The notes beneath the pieces were generated by a model. The model had not been told where the DNA came from. It ran no database searches and saw only the letters and a program-made list of their open reading frames with translations. Of a stretch of 64,000 nucleotides of DNA, positions 11,456-22,675 are shown piece by piece. The position numbers and the translations under genes are program-made. Source of the DNA: Amanita rubescens (taxonomy: Eukaryota; Basidiomycota; Agaricomycetes; Agaricales; Amanitaceae); the NCBI GenBank assembly GCA_015039365.1, contig WION01000100.1, positions 1 to 64,000 of the forward strand, read 5' to 3'. The first letter of the stretch is position 1. The number at the start of each line of letters is the position of its first letter.

Positions 11456-13257
11456 TTACGCTCTACAAGTCAACTCACTCCCTCCGACCATCTCAATCGT
11501 CGCACCCAAACACCAACCCAACTCTGTTCCTCTAATCTTTTTACCCAACTTGATCTCCCGGTCGTCTTCAAACTCGTATCCCAACCTGAGTAGGGTATAC
11601 ATGAACGTCAGGTCGAGACACCACTCTGGCCGGTCTTCTAGCTCCGACATCACAGCTGGCTTTGTTCCCCATCGCTCAAGCCACCATGGACGGCCTTCGC
11701 ACACGTCTCGTGCGGTGCGAGCGACGGTGGATACGGTGAGGGGCTCGGGGGTGGAAGGTTCAAGTAGCGGGTGCAGACGGTCGTAAAAGTAGGATAGGAG
11801 AAGGACTTTACCGGATGGGAAGGATGTGAGGAGGGATGGTTGGTATACACCGTCAAACGAACACGGTTTTAGTTCGCATATGCTGTCAAAAAAAATCTTA
11901 GTACCATGAAATTTGATAACGTAGAAGAGGAGACTTACGCATCCTTGGCGAGCACCAACTGCATCAACCTGTTACACCCGTCGAACGAGCCAACATCCTC
12001 CCCACCCATCGTCACATTCCTCTTCTCATCTTCAATCAGCACCCTCTTCCTCGTCCCCTTGGCCAAACACGGATTACCAACAACCTCACCAACCTCCTTC
12101 CCATTAGTCCTCACCGAGCTAATAAAATCCACCAACCGATGAACATGCACCCTCGCGCGCATCAATCCATAGTCGAGATACGAATGCTGGTAGAGCACAT
12201 GATTCCTCCCGGCAAACTTGAGATCATACTTGTGCTCTCCTTCTTCCATCCTTTCCTCCTCCTTTTCAAACACGGGCTCAAACACGATTTGCGTCGACGC
12301 CCCACCTAGATCCAACACGGCATACGTCGATTTCTCCCCCTCCTGTCTTCTATCCTCAACGGAATCCTTATCCTTCCCGCTACTAGCTCCCTCTTTGATC
12401 GTCCCCATCAAATAATTCGCCGTAATCCACGCATACACCCCTTCATCCTTCCCATCCATAATCACCACACCACCACTCTCAACCAACTGAAACGGATACA
12501 CCTCCCCAATCCTCTTCCCCACCGCCTCCAAAATCTCCGCACTCTGCGTCCCCGGTAAAAGCCTCAACCCAGCCGTAGCTTTAACAGCCACAGGCGTACA
12601 CTTCCTCATCTCCTCCGGTACAACGCGCATAGCTTCCTCAAGTAAAACGTCCAAACTACGAGCTGCGTCCCCTGGAAGTCCAGCGTAGTTCGATAGACCT
12701 GGTTTAGTCATTTTGAATACTTCGTATTCAAACGTGGGTGTGGAACGGCAGTTGTTGAATTTGTAAATGTGGATGCGGGATCCGGTTGAGCCTGCGTCGA
12801 TCATGAGGGCGTATTGGACTAGAGGAAGGGAGGAAGAGTTTAGATGGGGAGTTGTGCAGTAGGTCGTTCGGGAAGGGTGAGGGTCCGAGTCGTACGTCGT
12901 TGGGTGGGACGAAGTTGACGTTGAAGTCGACGCTGAGGAAGCGGCAAAGTCGTCGTCAACATCGACGTAGTAGTGCGTGTTGGAAGTGCCGCCGGGCACG
13001 GTTGTTACTACTTCTTTCGTCGTCGTAGTACCTGGAGACACGTCAGACTCCTCATCCGAACCGTACCCATACCGCTCTTTCACCCTCGGTCCAAAAACCC
13101 ATACGAGCCCAATAAAAACGACAGCGCCGACGGCCAACTTCTTCCATGTAAACCTTGTGGAAGGACTTCCGCGTTTACCAATACCGTTGTCGTGTGGACC
13201 GCCGTACCCGCCTTCGACAAGTTCGTAGGCTCCTCCTCCATTACGATTCCGAGGCAT
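11456..13257 (-). CDS. GDA1: Golgi guanosine-diphosphatase / apyrase (GDA1-CD39 family), 581 aa
   Basis: The enzyme hydrolyses GDP to GMP in the Golgi lumen, which supports GDP-mannose/GMP antiport during glycosylation. Exon 1 is 13257-11939 and exon 2 is 11882-11456, joined through a GC|C alanine codon across a 56-nt intron. I place the start at MPRNRN; the open frame extends 59 codons further upstream, but the YELVEGGYGG start is typical. A single membrane anchor (KLAVGAVVFIGLVWVFGP, about residues 37-54) makes it a type II protein, followed by an acidic, Ser/Thr-rich stem. Apyrase-conserved regions are visible: DAGSTGSRIHIYKF (ACR1), KATAGLRLLPG (ACR2), KDEGVYAWITANYL (ACR3) and VLDLGGASTQIVFEP (ACR4). 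Cysteine-bearing segments CELKPCSFDGVYQPSL occur in exon 2. The length is normal for fungal Gda1p. Confidence 0.93.
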
Positions 13258-13716
13258 GTTCTTCGTTGATATCCGATTCCGTAGTTGCGCGTTGGAGGTA
13301 TCTAGAGCTGTGGACAGCTCCTTTTTCTGTGTGTTTAAAAGAGGGGATGATGGAAAGGAGCGATGTGGCTGTTCCGGCCCGCTTGTTGAATTTTCTGAAT
13401 TTTCTCTTTCAATTTGTGAAGGAAGAAACCGCATTCAGCACGAGCCAGAGTCTCTTCAATCGCAAGTACAGGCGTGTCAGCCACGTTGCTACGGGTTTAC
13501 TATCACACGGCTCACAGGTTTTTGCAAATATACTGGTTATTGTTATTCGCTTCATCATATTATATCTACGGTACTCTGAGATGGGTAAGTAAACGAATTC
13601 AAGAGCGCGAAAGATATTGTTGTAAATACAAGCAACGGACGATAGTACAAGTTGTAGATGCATAGGGGGTACTTGAGACATTGGGTAAAATAACGAAAGA
13701 AAGAAGAAAAAAGTCC

Positions 13717-15397
13717 TTAGTCGTTGAACGTTGGCGGGCGAATTCCGTGATTCTGAAGCAACTTCGACAGCACATCACACCGTGTCTGCCAGGTTGTCAC
13801 TTCGTTCGTCAGCTTCTCTACCTTGGCTTCGAGCTCCTGCTGATGCATGAGCTTGCGCTTTCGGCTCTTGCGCGCAGCCAAAGTGTTCTGCCGCCGCTTG
13901 AATTCTATCTGTTCCCGCTCTGTCGCATTTGGTGGTAGAGGCTCTAAAAGCTCGTCTTCTTCATCGTCGCCCATCTCCGCTCGTTGCCGCTTCCTCAAGA
14001 ACACAGCCGGGACCGCCTTCCTCGACGTCGCCGAGGGGATCGTGTAATGTCTTGGCTGCGTGGGCGCGTCGAGAGGAATGAGCTTTTCCGGGTTAATATT
14101 CTTGCGAGTCCCGGTGGCTGTGGCGCGTCGACGACTCACAGGAGCAGTCGTCGGTCGACGACGATGATTGGCTAGGCGATGGGTCGCGAGTGGGAGCAGT
14201 GATGGAGAGCGAAGGGCGAGTAGCGGGAGAACAGTATACCCAGGCAGGGTTTATGACTTCGGTTTCAGGGATGGGTGGCATCTCGTACATATCTTCAGGA
14301 AGTTCGGGCAACTCCGCCGTCTTCGTTTTAATAGAGGAAGGGGCCGACGTGAAGCGTTCATCGGCAGCGAAGAGGGGCAGATCCGACTCAAGAGCCGGGC
14401 TATTAAATAGCTCATCACCCAAATTGTCCAAAAGAGGTGTGCTGAGGAAATCGGAATACGGAGTTTCATTGGGCGATGACTCAAAGTCCTGCGCAGGCGT
14501 GTGCAACACGGGTGACGTCAGGAACTCTTGGAACTGTGGCGATGCCAAAAGCGGTGCTAATAACGGTGCCGAGTCAATGACGTGTCCTGACGAATCAAAC
14601 ACAGCATGCTCACACGTAATGGAAAGCATCCAGTCTTCCAGTTCCGGATGCTGCAGGTGCGAGGATGGGAGATAATCTGCTGGCGTTGGAATGGAATCAA
14701 CTGCCATGGTATTATCGGTTGGTTTTTGGTTGATCATGTTTATATAGTTAGCGCGCAAAGATTCAAAATCGAATGCAGGCGATGGGGGTTCCTGCTGCTT
14801 CTGCTGAGCTTTATGTGACGGTTGCGGAGGTGGTGGGAGCAAAGTAGGGATTCCATAGTGGAGGGCGAGTTCTTCACCGGTTTCAAAGACCTGGTTGGAC
14901 GTCCGAAGACGGTTGTCGTTCTGTTTTAAGCCATGATGGTTATGAGAATAAAGACTCGAAACGTCTGTTTCAAGAAGCCGTGACGGATGAACCGAGTAGC
15001 GAGGTGTTGGAGACGGTAATGCGACCGAGGTATTTACAAAGCCTGAGACATCTTGACCGAATAAGTTATGGGTAATGTCGTTCGATGCGGCGGGAATGGC
15101 TGAGTGAAACGAGGGGTCGGTGAAAAGCGTCGACGGTTCAGGCACGATTCGTAGCCTGGAAGTTCTGGAATCATAGCTCTCTGTCAGTCTCGATTCGTCG
15201 ATGAACTGGTCGCGATGCTCGTCATGCATCGGAGAGGATGGGTCATCAATGCCCCACTGAGCCTCGTAACCTGGCTTGCGAGACATAACTGCGATGCCAG
15301 AAAGACGATCTTCTGGCACAGCTGCGGGCGACGTGCCTTCAGCAGCTTTATAAGAACCAGGAATGGAATCGATCGTTACAGCCGACGACGATGCCAT
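13717..15397 (-). CDS. cpc1: bZIP transcription factor, GCN4/CPC1-like (two overlapping frames)
   Basis: A predicted nuclear DNA-binding regulator, by family the amino-acid starvation (general control) activator. The N-terminal 434-codon frame (15397-14093) is Pro/Ser-rich and acidic, with activation-like segments such as LEDWMLSIT. The C-terminal frame (about 14139-13717) encodes TGTRKN, LIPLDAPTQPRHYTIPSATS, then the basic region KRRQNTLAARKSRKRKLMHQ and a leucine zipper with heptad L/V positions to the C-terminus. The frames overlap at 14093-14139, so an intron or frameshift must join them. The only phase-compatible GT-AG pair I found there (GTGAGT...CACAG) would be 22 nt, which is very short. 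The junction is therefore unresolved, while the family call is firm. Confidence 0.82.
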
Positions 15398-17670
15398 TGC
15401 AAATTTTTCAACAGGGAAGAGGGGTGTGTGCCAGGCAACAAGATGGCGAAAGCGAAGAAAGGGCAGAAACTACAACTCACGCTCGACAAAGGGTTAATAA
15501 GCCAGTCAAAATAAAAAGGACTGGCTTTGGGAAGGGGTGGTAGTTGGGGGAAGAAGAGGGTAGCGGCGGGTATGACTCGGGAACGCCTTTATAAGCAACA
15601 CATACAGCTTTTTTTTAAAACTCCGCCCGCCGCCCCTCCGCGTCCGCGCTTTTCTTCGTAAGCACTGCCGTGTCTGCCCACGCCCCCGCAGCCCTCACCA
15701 AGGCTGTGTTAATCTAGCCTTATCGTGCTGTACAAATCCCTTTTCAGGCTTTTTACAATGGATTTTTACTCAGCAAAAAAATCATTTCTCAAAGTCGAGT
15801 CATGTTCCAATGCCATATTTGGCAAGTGCTGTGTTCAGGTGATTTCCGTCGTTCCCGACAATCAAGGAACCGCGTCTGACTCAGTATGACTCGGCGACAC
15901 TTTCACATACAGTTCTCTACATAGCTGTCCAGCGCCTTGTGCAATGAGGCCTTTGAAGATCCAAATATACCCATGGCCTCCATATTCCGCGGACAAAAAG
16001 CGGCCTAGATTGGGGAACGTGGTGGAATAAATCTTTTGCCAAGGGCCAAGGGCTTGAACGTGTGCTTCATGGGCGCTCCACCGGCGCGACACTGTCGTTG
16101 CCGTAACAAATCATTTGGTCAGCAGACGCGGAATGTGCAACCCACCGAGAGATTATGCACAGCAGCTTGCGTCGCCTATTGACAACCATCTCAGGTTTCG
16201 TAATGATTTGTGAGCACTTTTCCGTTGCGGAGCTCCACCTGCCTAGCAATGGGTGACGCGTACGTATTCGCGTATCTCCGGCCCAGGCACGCGTCCCACA
16301 CAGCCCGACCACAGCAACACGCATTCCCAACGTGTTGATGCGCCAGGCCTTGATGCGCTCCACTAGGGATGACATCATGCAACCAATCTCGACTTGAATG
16401 GTACACTTGACACTTGTTCCAGTTCCATGGGCACCAGGTACGTGACTGCTCTATAGTCCAAGGGTTACGCGTCGACAAGCTGGTGGCAGGTGTCAGATAT
16501 CCGGGCTGCGGGCATATGGGCATCGGCATTCATCGTTGTAACCGCTATTCAATCGTGTTCTAGCCTCGTCGAAGAAAACTGAAGAAGAACCCCCATTGTT
16601 CCGTAAACGAGAAGATATCGGAATCCTATTGTTCAATCCACGGTTTTCTGGAATAACCGGTTTGCCAGCCGTTCCGGACCGTGGGGATCAACTTCCAGAA
16701 CCAATGTTAGAACTTGCCCAATCATTGTATTCGAAGACGTCGACGTTTTGTCCTTCTAAGAGCTTTAGCCTTTGGGTACATGGGCTTGCGCATTGTTCCG
16801 TAAGGCATCCAATTTCATATGCTGGAACGAGGCGCTTGACGTGCGAATCAGATGCGCCACCCAGATATAGGAAACACATTCCTTGTGATCATCGATAACA
16901 CCAAAGTGCGGGCAGATTGAACCGTTTGGGGCGACCGGATCCCGTCTAGACAGAGCAGAGGACACCAGAATTCAAACAGCGGAGCAGTCAAAACCCTTCA
17001 GCGGAGCCCTCTCCTCCACTATATATACCTCGCGCCTCTCCGGCTCCGGCTCCATTCCACCGGACACGAGGTGAGTCAAATCAGCGCGCCGAGATGCCGC
17101 GCAAGTGAATCATCAAGTCGGCCTTCCTTTTCTGGACGTGTGTCGGGTCATACATCATGTCACGCGTCACACCTGACTTGTTGAGCGGGAGCCCCAGGGT
17201 TGTCGGCACCTGATATCCCCACATCTGTACGCACGACGAGGTCAGTGGCGAACATTCGTTCCAGTTGCCACGGTACGTAACGTCGGGTCAACCACAATCC
17301 GCGTAACCCCTAGGACGCTCTCGACTCCGATTCTGGGCAGCTCGTTCCCGGGACGCGTCATCAAGTTTATAAGCCAACCCAGTTGGCCGGGTGCAGTAGT
17401 ATGCCAATGGAGCCGCAGTGCTTAGAGGTATTCGGAACCGGGATATAGGGTGTCGATTGACTTATTTAGTATCATCGTGATGCGCGATTATGCAACGTGA
17501 TTCGACCTATGGTTGGAATGGTTCTGCCGGTGCTATGCAGCCACGCGCGTTTTCAGCCGTTGACTCGTTTGCGCCGTGTGTAATCCGTTACAACGAGTTG
17601 ACTCGTTTGTGGGCGTTTACATCATTGTTTTAGGTTCCCGCTCTTCCTTTTCATCCCCTTTTGTTTGAAT
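15398..17670. other. Long intergenic region upstream of the bZIP gene
   Basis: About 2.3 kb. GCN4-type genes have long leaders with regulatory upstream ORFs, and short minus-strand frames here (for example 16529-16191 and 16378-16067) could belong to such a leader, but I cannot support any individually. A TATATATA-like box lies near 17020-17027 on the plus strand, without a clear gene directly downstream. Confidence 0.4.
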
Positions 17671-17956
17671 ATGCCAGGACAAAAATCTTTTTCGGAAAAC
17701 TTCTACGAGGACTTTGTTCTAAAGACGGACGAAGATGTGCGGTCGGCTAGCGCACGGTTTGTAACTATTCGAATTCGGCGCATTTGATGATACCGAGATT
17801 TTTTGTCTGCAGACCCTAGTGACAAGAGACCGACGATGTACAAGAGAGTTGATCTTGCTAGAGTGGTCCTGGATCTACTCTTTTGATCTCTGTCTACACA
17901 TCGGTTCCAGCATCGGGCGAGTCCCCATTCAAAAGTTCTTTCAGTTTCACGTGTGA
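17671..17956 (+). CDS. Possible 77-aa two-exon protein, unknown
   Basis: ATG 17671 opens exon 1 (17671-17760), followed by a 52-nt candidate intron (GTAACT...CTGCAG), and exon 2 (17813-17956) ends at TGA. Both joins are phase 0 and multiples of three. The product starts MPGQKSFSENFYEDFVLKTD and ends with a more hydrophobic, Trp-containing part. I recognise no family. It abuts the left edge of the AT-rich island and could be a truncated 5' end of a longer gene. Confidence 0.25.
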
Positions 17957-18548
17957 TGTATTACTCACTTATCCATGAAGGCTAGTACAAAGGCAATAGG
18001 TTAATGATGCGAGGCGATTGGATGGTATTTGCGGTAGCACTCAGATAACCAGCCCTGTGTTAACATTGTCACTTAGTAAGAGATTGTTGGCATCAATTTT
18101 TGCAAAATTTCAACCCTCACAATAGAAAATAAACCTCTAGTACTAAATTTTGATAGTATGTCTGCCTTTCTGATTAAGCATGTCTCAAGCTGCAACTCAT
18201 CCTTCTGCTGTCCCTGTCACAACCCTATTTCTCATTTGACATGAAAAATCTGCATTAAAAAATAAATCTGTCCTATAGACAAGCACATATGTATCATTAC
18301 ATCAGAAAATAAATTTCAGGTAGAAATGGAAACATTTGAAATACATGCATGAGAAAGGGAAGGCATATGAGAAGTAGTCTAGCTCAATGGTATGGTCAAA
18401 AAGTGACCTAGGGATGATGCTGTGTGTTTCACCCTGGCATAAATGTTCATAGGTGGTGCCACATCCATAAATGAAATACATACCATCAATGTTGGTCACC
18501 TGCTTATAGAGGAATGCAACCAAATCTTGATGGCCAGAAGGCATAGAG
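17957..18548. other. Left part of the AT-rich island, possible 3' end of the G-domain gene
   Basis: Base composition shifts visibly to AT-rich at about 17960-18060. A minus-strand open frame (18616-18302) overlaps the presumed 3' exon of the gene at 18549-22675 in another frame and may be an alternative terminal exon. Nothing else is supported. Confidence 0.35.
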
Positions 18549-21500
18549 TTACGAGTAATTTTGGCTTTCAGCTTCTGAAAATAGCCATTTCTCTTGCATT
18601 GGTGCAAGGCTTCCATGACTGATGACAGGAATGGTTTCTTGATCCAAAATGATAGTTTGGCAATGAGAACAATTGCTTAAAAGTTTAAACACAAATAGAG
18701 TAAATGAAGTGCAGTGATTTACATACAAACTAAATTTTGACAGCCAGTGGGCTAATTTCAATTGCCTCAGTTTCTTATTACAAAAGAAAGATACCCCATA
18801 CAGTTACTTTATTAAGCATTTGTTCATCATCTCCAAATACATAGTAAAGTTCATGCTGATTATGAGAGAGTGTAAAACCTTTGATTTAACACTGGACCTA
18901 CACGCTAACATGACTGATATGATACAATTGATACCTCATGAATTAACATTACTCACCTAGAAATCAGGGAAAGTCACAGAGGTAAGAGAAGTGTTCCTAT
19001 AAGGTGGGATTGGATAGGCTGAAATTGAAACTTACAATCTATGAATGAAATGATGTCATACAAGAGCATAAAAGGAATGATGTTATGCATATACTCACTT
19101 TCTGATAAACAAAGGACATAATAATATGTCAAAGAATCATGGCTTGAGACAAGAATTTTCACTCACTTGCTATTAGTCATGAGAAGCAATGTGATGAGAT
19201 TGTCCTCCACAAAAGTATGCAACATCTCACTTGCTGTTGGTTGTGATGAGGCTGACTTCACAAAACCTACAGTATTGTCACTCACAAGCTATCGGTCATG
19301 AGAAAATATACAATGAGACTGCTTTCACAAAATCATGTGCATTGTCACACACTTTCTGGTAGTTGTAGAAGAAGTTGTGATGAGATTGAGTTTCACAGGG
19401 CCAGATGTGAATTATTGCTTACAAGCTATTGGTCATAGGAAAAGATGTGATGAGACTGCTTTTCACAAAAATATGTAATGCCACTCACATACTAGTGGAC
19501 ATAGAAAAAACATGTGATGAGACTGCCTTTCACAAAATGTGCAATGTCACTTACTCCCTGTTGGTCATAATGAAAGATGTAATGAGATTGCCTGCATAAA
19601 AATGTGCAATATCACTCACATCCTGTCCAGCATGTGAAAGGATGAGATGAGAGACCGCCATTCACAATAATGTGTGTGACTCACTTGCTATTGGTTGTAA
19701 AGAAGTGATGAGACTGTCACAGAAAATTGTGCAGTGCCACTTACAAACTGGTAATCAGGAAAAAAGATGTGATGATGCTGTGTTCACAAAGTGTGCAGTG
19801 TCACTCACACCCTGTTGATCATGTTTATGAGACTGCCTCTCACAAAATTGTGCAATGTCACTCACAATCTATTGGTCATAACAAAAGATATGATGAGATT
19901 ACCTTGCATGAAAATGTGCAATATTACTTACATCCTGTCCAGTATAGGAAATGCTGTGATGAGAGACTACCTTTCACAAGATGTGCAATGTCACTCACAT
20001 ACTGTTGGCCATAGGAAAAGATGTGATGACTGCCTTTCACACAGTGTACATTGTCACTCACATGCTGTTGGCCATAGGAAAGGATGTGATAAGACTGCCA
20101 TTCACACAGTGTGTATTGTCACTTACAAGCTGTTGGTCATAAAAAAAGAAGACGCAATGAGACTGTCTTTCACAAAGGTGTACATTGACACTCACTCCCT
20201 GTTGGTCATAGGAAAAGATGTAATGAGACTGTTGTTCACAAGAACATGCAATTTCACTCACTCCCTGTTGGTCATACTGCAAAATACGTGATGAGACTAA
20301 TCTTTCATGAGAACATGCAATGTCACTCACTCCCTGTTGGTCATAGTAGGAAAGGATGCACTGAGATTGCCTTTCACAAAAATGTACATTGCCACTCACA
20401 AGCTAATTTCAAAATAGTTACATCATGATACCTTGTTTCAGCAGAAATAAAGGCAATTCCCTTACTGCCACCTGTTATTAATGAATTCACAATAAGTCAC
20501 TCTTTCAGATAAAAGCTTGTTACCAACTTTCTGTTGTTGGTTGAATCACATTTGACAAACCACACAAGTGTCATGGTTGCTCACTTTCTTTTTGCAAATT
20601 TGATGTGGCATGATATGTGAATGTAAGATAAAAAAAGTGTTGTGTCACTCACTTCCTGTTGATTAGAAAATGGGAATGATGAGACTGCTTACAAAGACAC
20701 ATATGTACATATGTACTCACTTCCTGTTGGTTGCATGATGTAACATGAAACAATCCACTAGAAACTGAGCATTGCCACTCACTTCCTATTAATCATGACA
20801 CAAGAATGCTAATAATCAAAGGAAACATCACTCACAAACTATTCTCATAAGAGAAACACCAGATGTATGCTAGTTAAATGTCACATACTAACTGTTATTT
20901 ACATATACATAACATCAGATCCTGCCACCAAAGATATGATAAAAACTCACTGGTATTTCATCCAATTGTTTGCCAGACATCTGAAACATAATTTATCTTC
21001 CACAGTAAAGCATTGAAGTGTTACTTACCTCCTGTTGCATTTTGTGAACTATTTATCATTTTGTATAAAAGCTACCCACCACTCTCTCCTTCTGCTGGCA
21101 GTTAATTTTTATGCTCATATGGATATGTTGGAAGAAGATGCTGACCCAGAAATGTGGAAATTTAGCAAAAACTGTAGTAACATCACTCCACATGAAATAG
21201 TTTTTATTCATGACATGTCTGAACAAGGCTAATGTTAGAAAGAGATATGTGAATGTGAACCTCAGTGCTCACTGAATTGCAGACATAATGCAGAGATCAA
21301 GGTTATTCATCTGTGTTGTCACAAATAGTTGATGCATGCTAGCATCATCAATTATATCAGCAGTGCACTGAGTCAACTCAGGACAATTCTTCTCTGGTAA
21401 ATGCATGTCTACATATTGAGCAACATTATGTCTGTTTTGATGAAACAATGTTCATCATTCTCACCTTCCAATCGGAGATATGCCTTTGGGGGATATTTGG

Positions 21501-22675
21501 TATCCAAAACTTTAGGAAGATAAAGTGTCTGAAAAGCACTTTCAGCATTTTCCCTAGCCCTCTCCCACCTATATTTATCTTCTGAATCAGCCAAGTTGGC
21601 AAATTCCTTGATCATTTGAGCATCAAATTTGGTAAAGATAACAACCAAAGGAACTGTAATGAGGAACAATTTGCTAGTCAGTACCTTTGGTGCTTGATAT
21701 ATTATTTTTTTAAAGTGACAGCCAATCATAATGTGTGTGTGTGTGATAATATACTTGGTCAATTGACCCACCTCTGCCTGTCCCCTTGTTAAAGAATTCA
21801 AATTCTGTAGGTAAAATAGGACGAGAGCTGTCCATGGGTATGCAGTACCTTCATGGGGCTTGGTCAGCCAGTTCTGCAAAGGGCCAAAACAAAATACCAA
21901 ATTGCATGCAACTGATTTTTCAGCTCAGTTTCTGTAGATCTTGTTTCAATAAACTTCCAAACAATCTCTAGTTCCTTAGCAGAACCAGATTCAAATCCCT
22001 CAGAGTCATGAAAAATGAAGTTACTCTCAGGGTATGTAATTTGATGTTCAATATCATGTGAGCCTCTCTGTTAACAAGAAGAACAGGAATGACTCAAACA
22101 TTCATATATTATCATTTGACTCACCTCAATAGATGGGACCAAATGGGTAGTCCCAGCAGCCAATAGTTCTTTACCTATGGGGAACTGAATACTTAGAGGA
22201 AGAACCAAGTCCAGCTAATTTACCATTCTTGTCACTTATGATGGACTTTATTCCTTTTGAAACTTTCTCAAGGAAATGAGTTTCAGCAAGTATTTCACCT
22301 ACAAGGAATTGAATATTTAGAGGAAGCACAAAACTCAGCTAACTTACCATTCTTGTCATATATGATAGGCTTTGTTCCCTTTAATACACCACAGACCTTC
22401 TCAAGGATAGTTGTCTTTCCAGAATTGGCCCTCCCAATGACCAGGATGCGAAAGTGTGGGCATAGGTATCGTTCCCTGAGCATTTTAACATGTGCTTCAT
22501 CTATATCTGCAGCAATTGGCAAATAGAGACAATGCCAAGACATGAATATTGAATTACCTGGCAGTGCACTAGCAGTATTTCCCATCACTGACAATTTTTG
22601 CTTTGATGCTGGTGTGCAAGAGGGACAATGGGCGAATGGTCCTGGACTCTTGGTCAGAAAATCAGAGTATGGCAA
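18549..22675 (-). CDS. P-loop GTPase-like G-domain protein with an extreme microexon array
   Basis: This belongs to a G-domain family expanded in Agaricomycetes, probably GTP-binding; cellular role unknown. Exons I resolve: 22675-22558, 22506-22348, 22298-22224, 22174-22125, 22067-21898, 21848-21772, 21653-21465, 21393-21273, 21218-21146, 21094-21080, then 32 tiny exons down to 19036, then larger exons from about 18770. All joins to 19036 keep frame. Motifs: GRANSGKT (G1/Walker A), FIFHDSEGFESG (DxxG, G3), FTKFD (TKxD, G4), and family landmarks HAIWYCIPMDSSRP and FPHFW. The segment KLAHWLSKF lies after the array. Between 19035 and 18770 the splicing is unclear; one site there is an AG directly abutting GTGAGT (18957). 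The 3' end (stop at 18549) is provisional. The start could instead be the internal MGNTASALP. Confidence 0.7.
19036..21031 (-). repeat. Tandem array of 31 introns separated by single-codon exons
   Basis: On the minus strand every unit reads GT(G/A)AGT...(A/C)AG followed by exactly 3 nt and then the next GT. Exons (plus coordinates): 19036-38, 19099-101, 19167-69, 19231-33, 19286-88, 19353-55, 19423-25, 19489-91, 19555-57, 19620-22, 19685-87, 19745-47, 19809-11, 19866-68, 19932-34, 19999-20001, 20062-64, 20127-29, 20196-98, 20262-64, 20331-33, 20400-02, 20466-71 (6 nt), 20528-30, 20585-87, 20653-55, 20721-23, 20783-85, 20836-38, 20889-91, 20951-80 (30 nt), 21029-31. Intron lengths are 48-67 nt. 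Many introns are similar to each other (TGACATTGCACATTTTGTGAAAG-like cores, TATGAC before the AG), so they arose by tandem duplication. No exon is a stop codon, and all are in the phase set by the upstream exons. Confidence 0.8.
22125..22347 (-). repeat. Tandem duplication of an intron-exon unit in the G-domain gene
   Basis: Two successive units share sequence. Each has an exon ending GACAAGAATG, a donor followed by TTAGCTG and CTTCCTCTAA(A/G)TATTCA, and a downstream exon beginning GT(G/A)AA. The exon 22298-22224 is an extra copy relative to the family pattern, in which the exon leading into RGSHDIEHQ follows the Walker A exon directly. Both copies keep frame. Confidence 0.6.

Noticed and set aside
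15862..16529. Minus-strand frames upstream of the bZIP gene as protein genes
   Set aside because: Three mutually overlapping short frames with no recognisable domain or splice structure; at most leader uORFs.
19791..20399. Open frames through the array (166 aa plus, 113 aa minus) as genes
   Set aside because: They are by-products of the repeat period and read through GTGAGT/AACAG signals. Neither resembles a protein family.
19036..21031. The array as a plain minisatellite or a CRISPR-like repeat
   Set aside because: The organism is eukaryotic, and the conserved parts are splice donors and acceptors with fixed 3-nt spacing while the triplets vary. Repeats and spacers of CRISPR type are absent.
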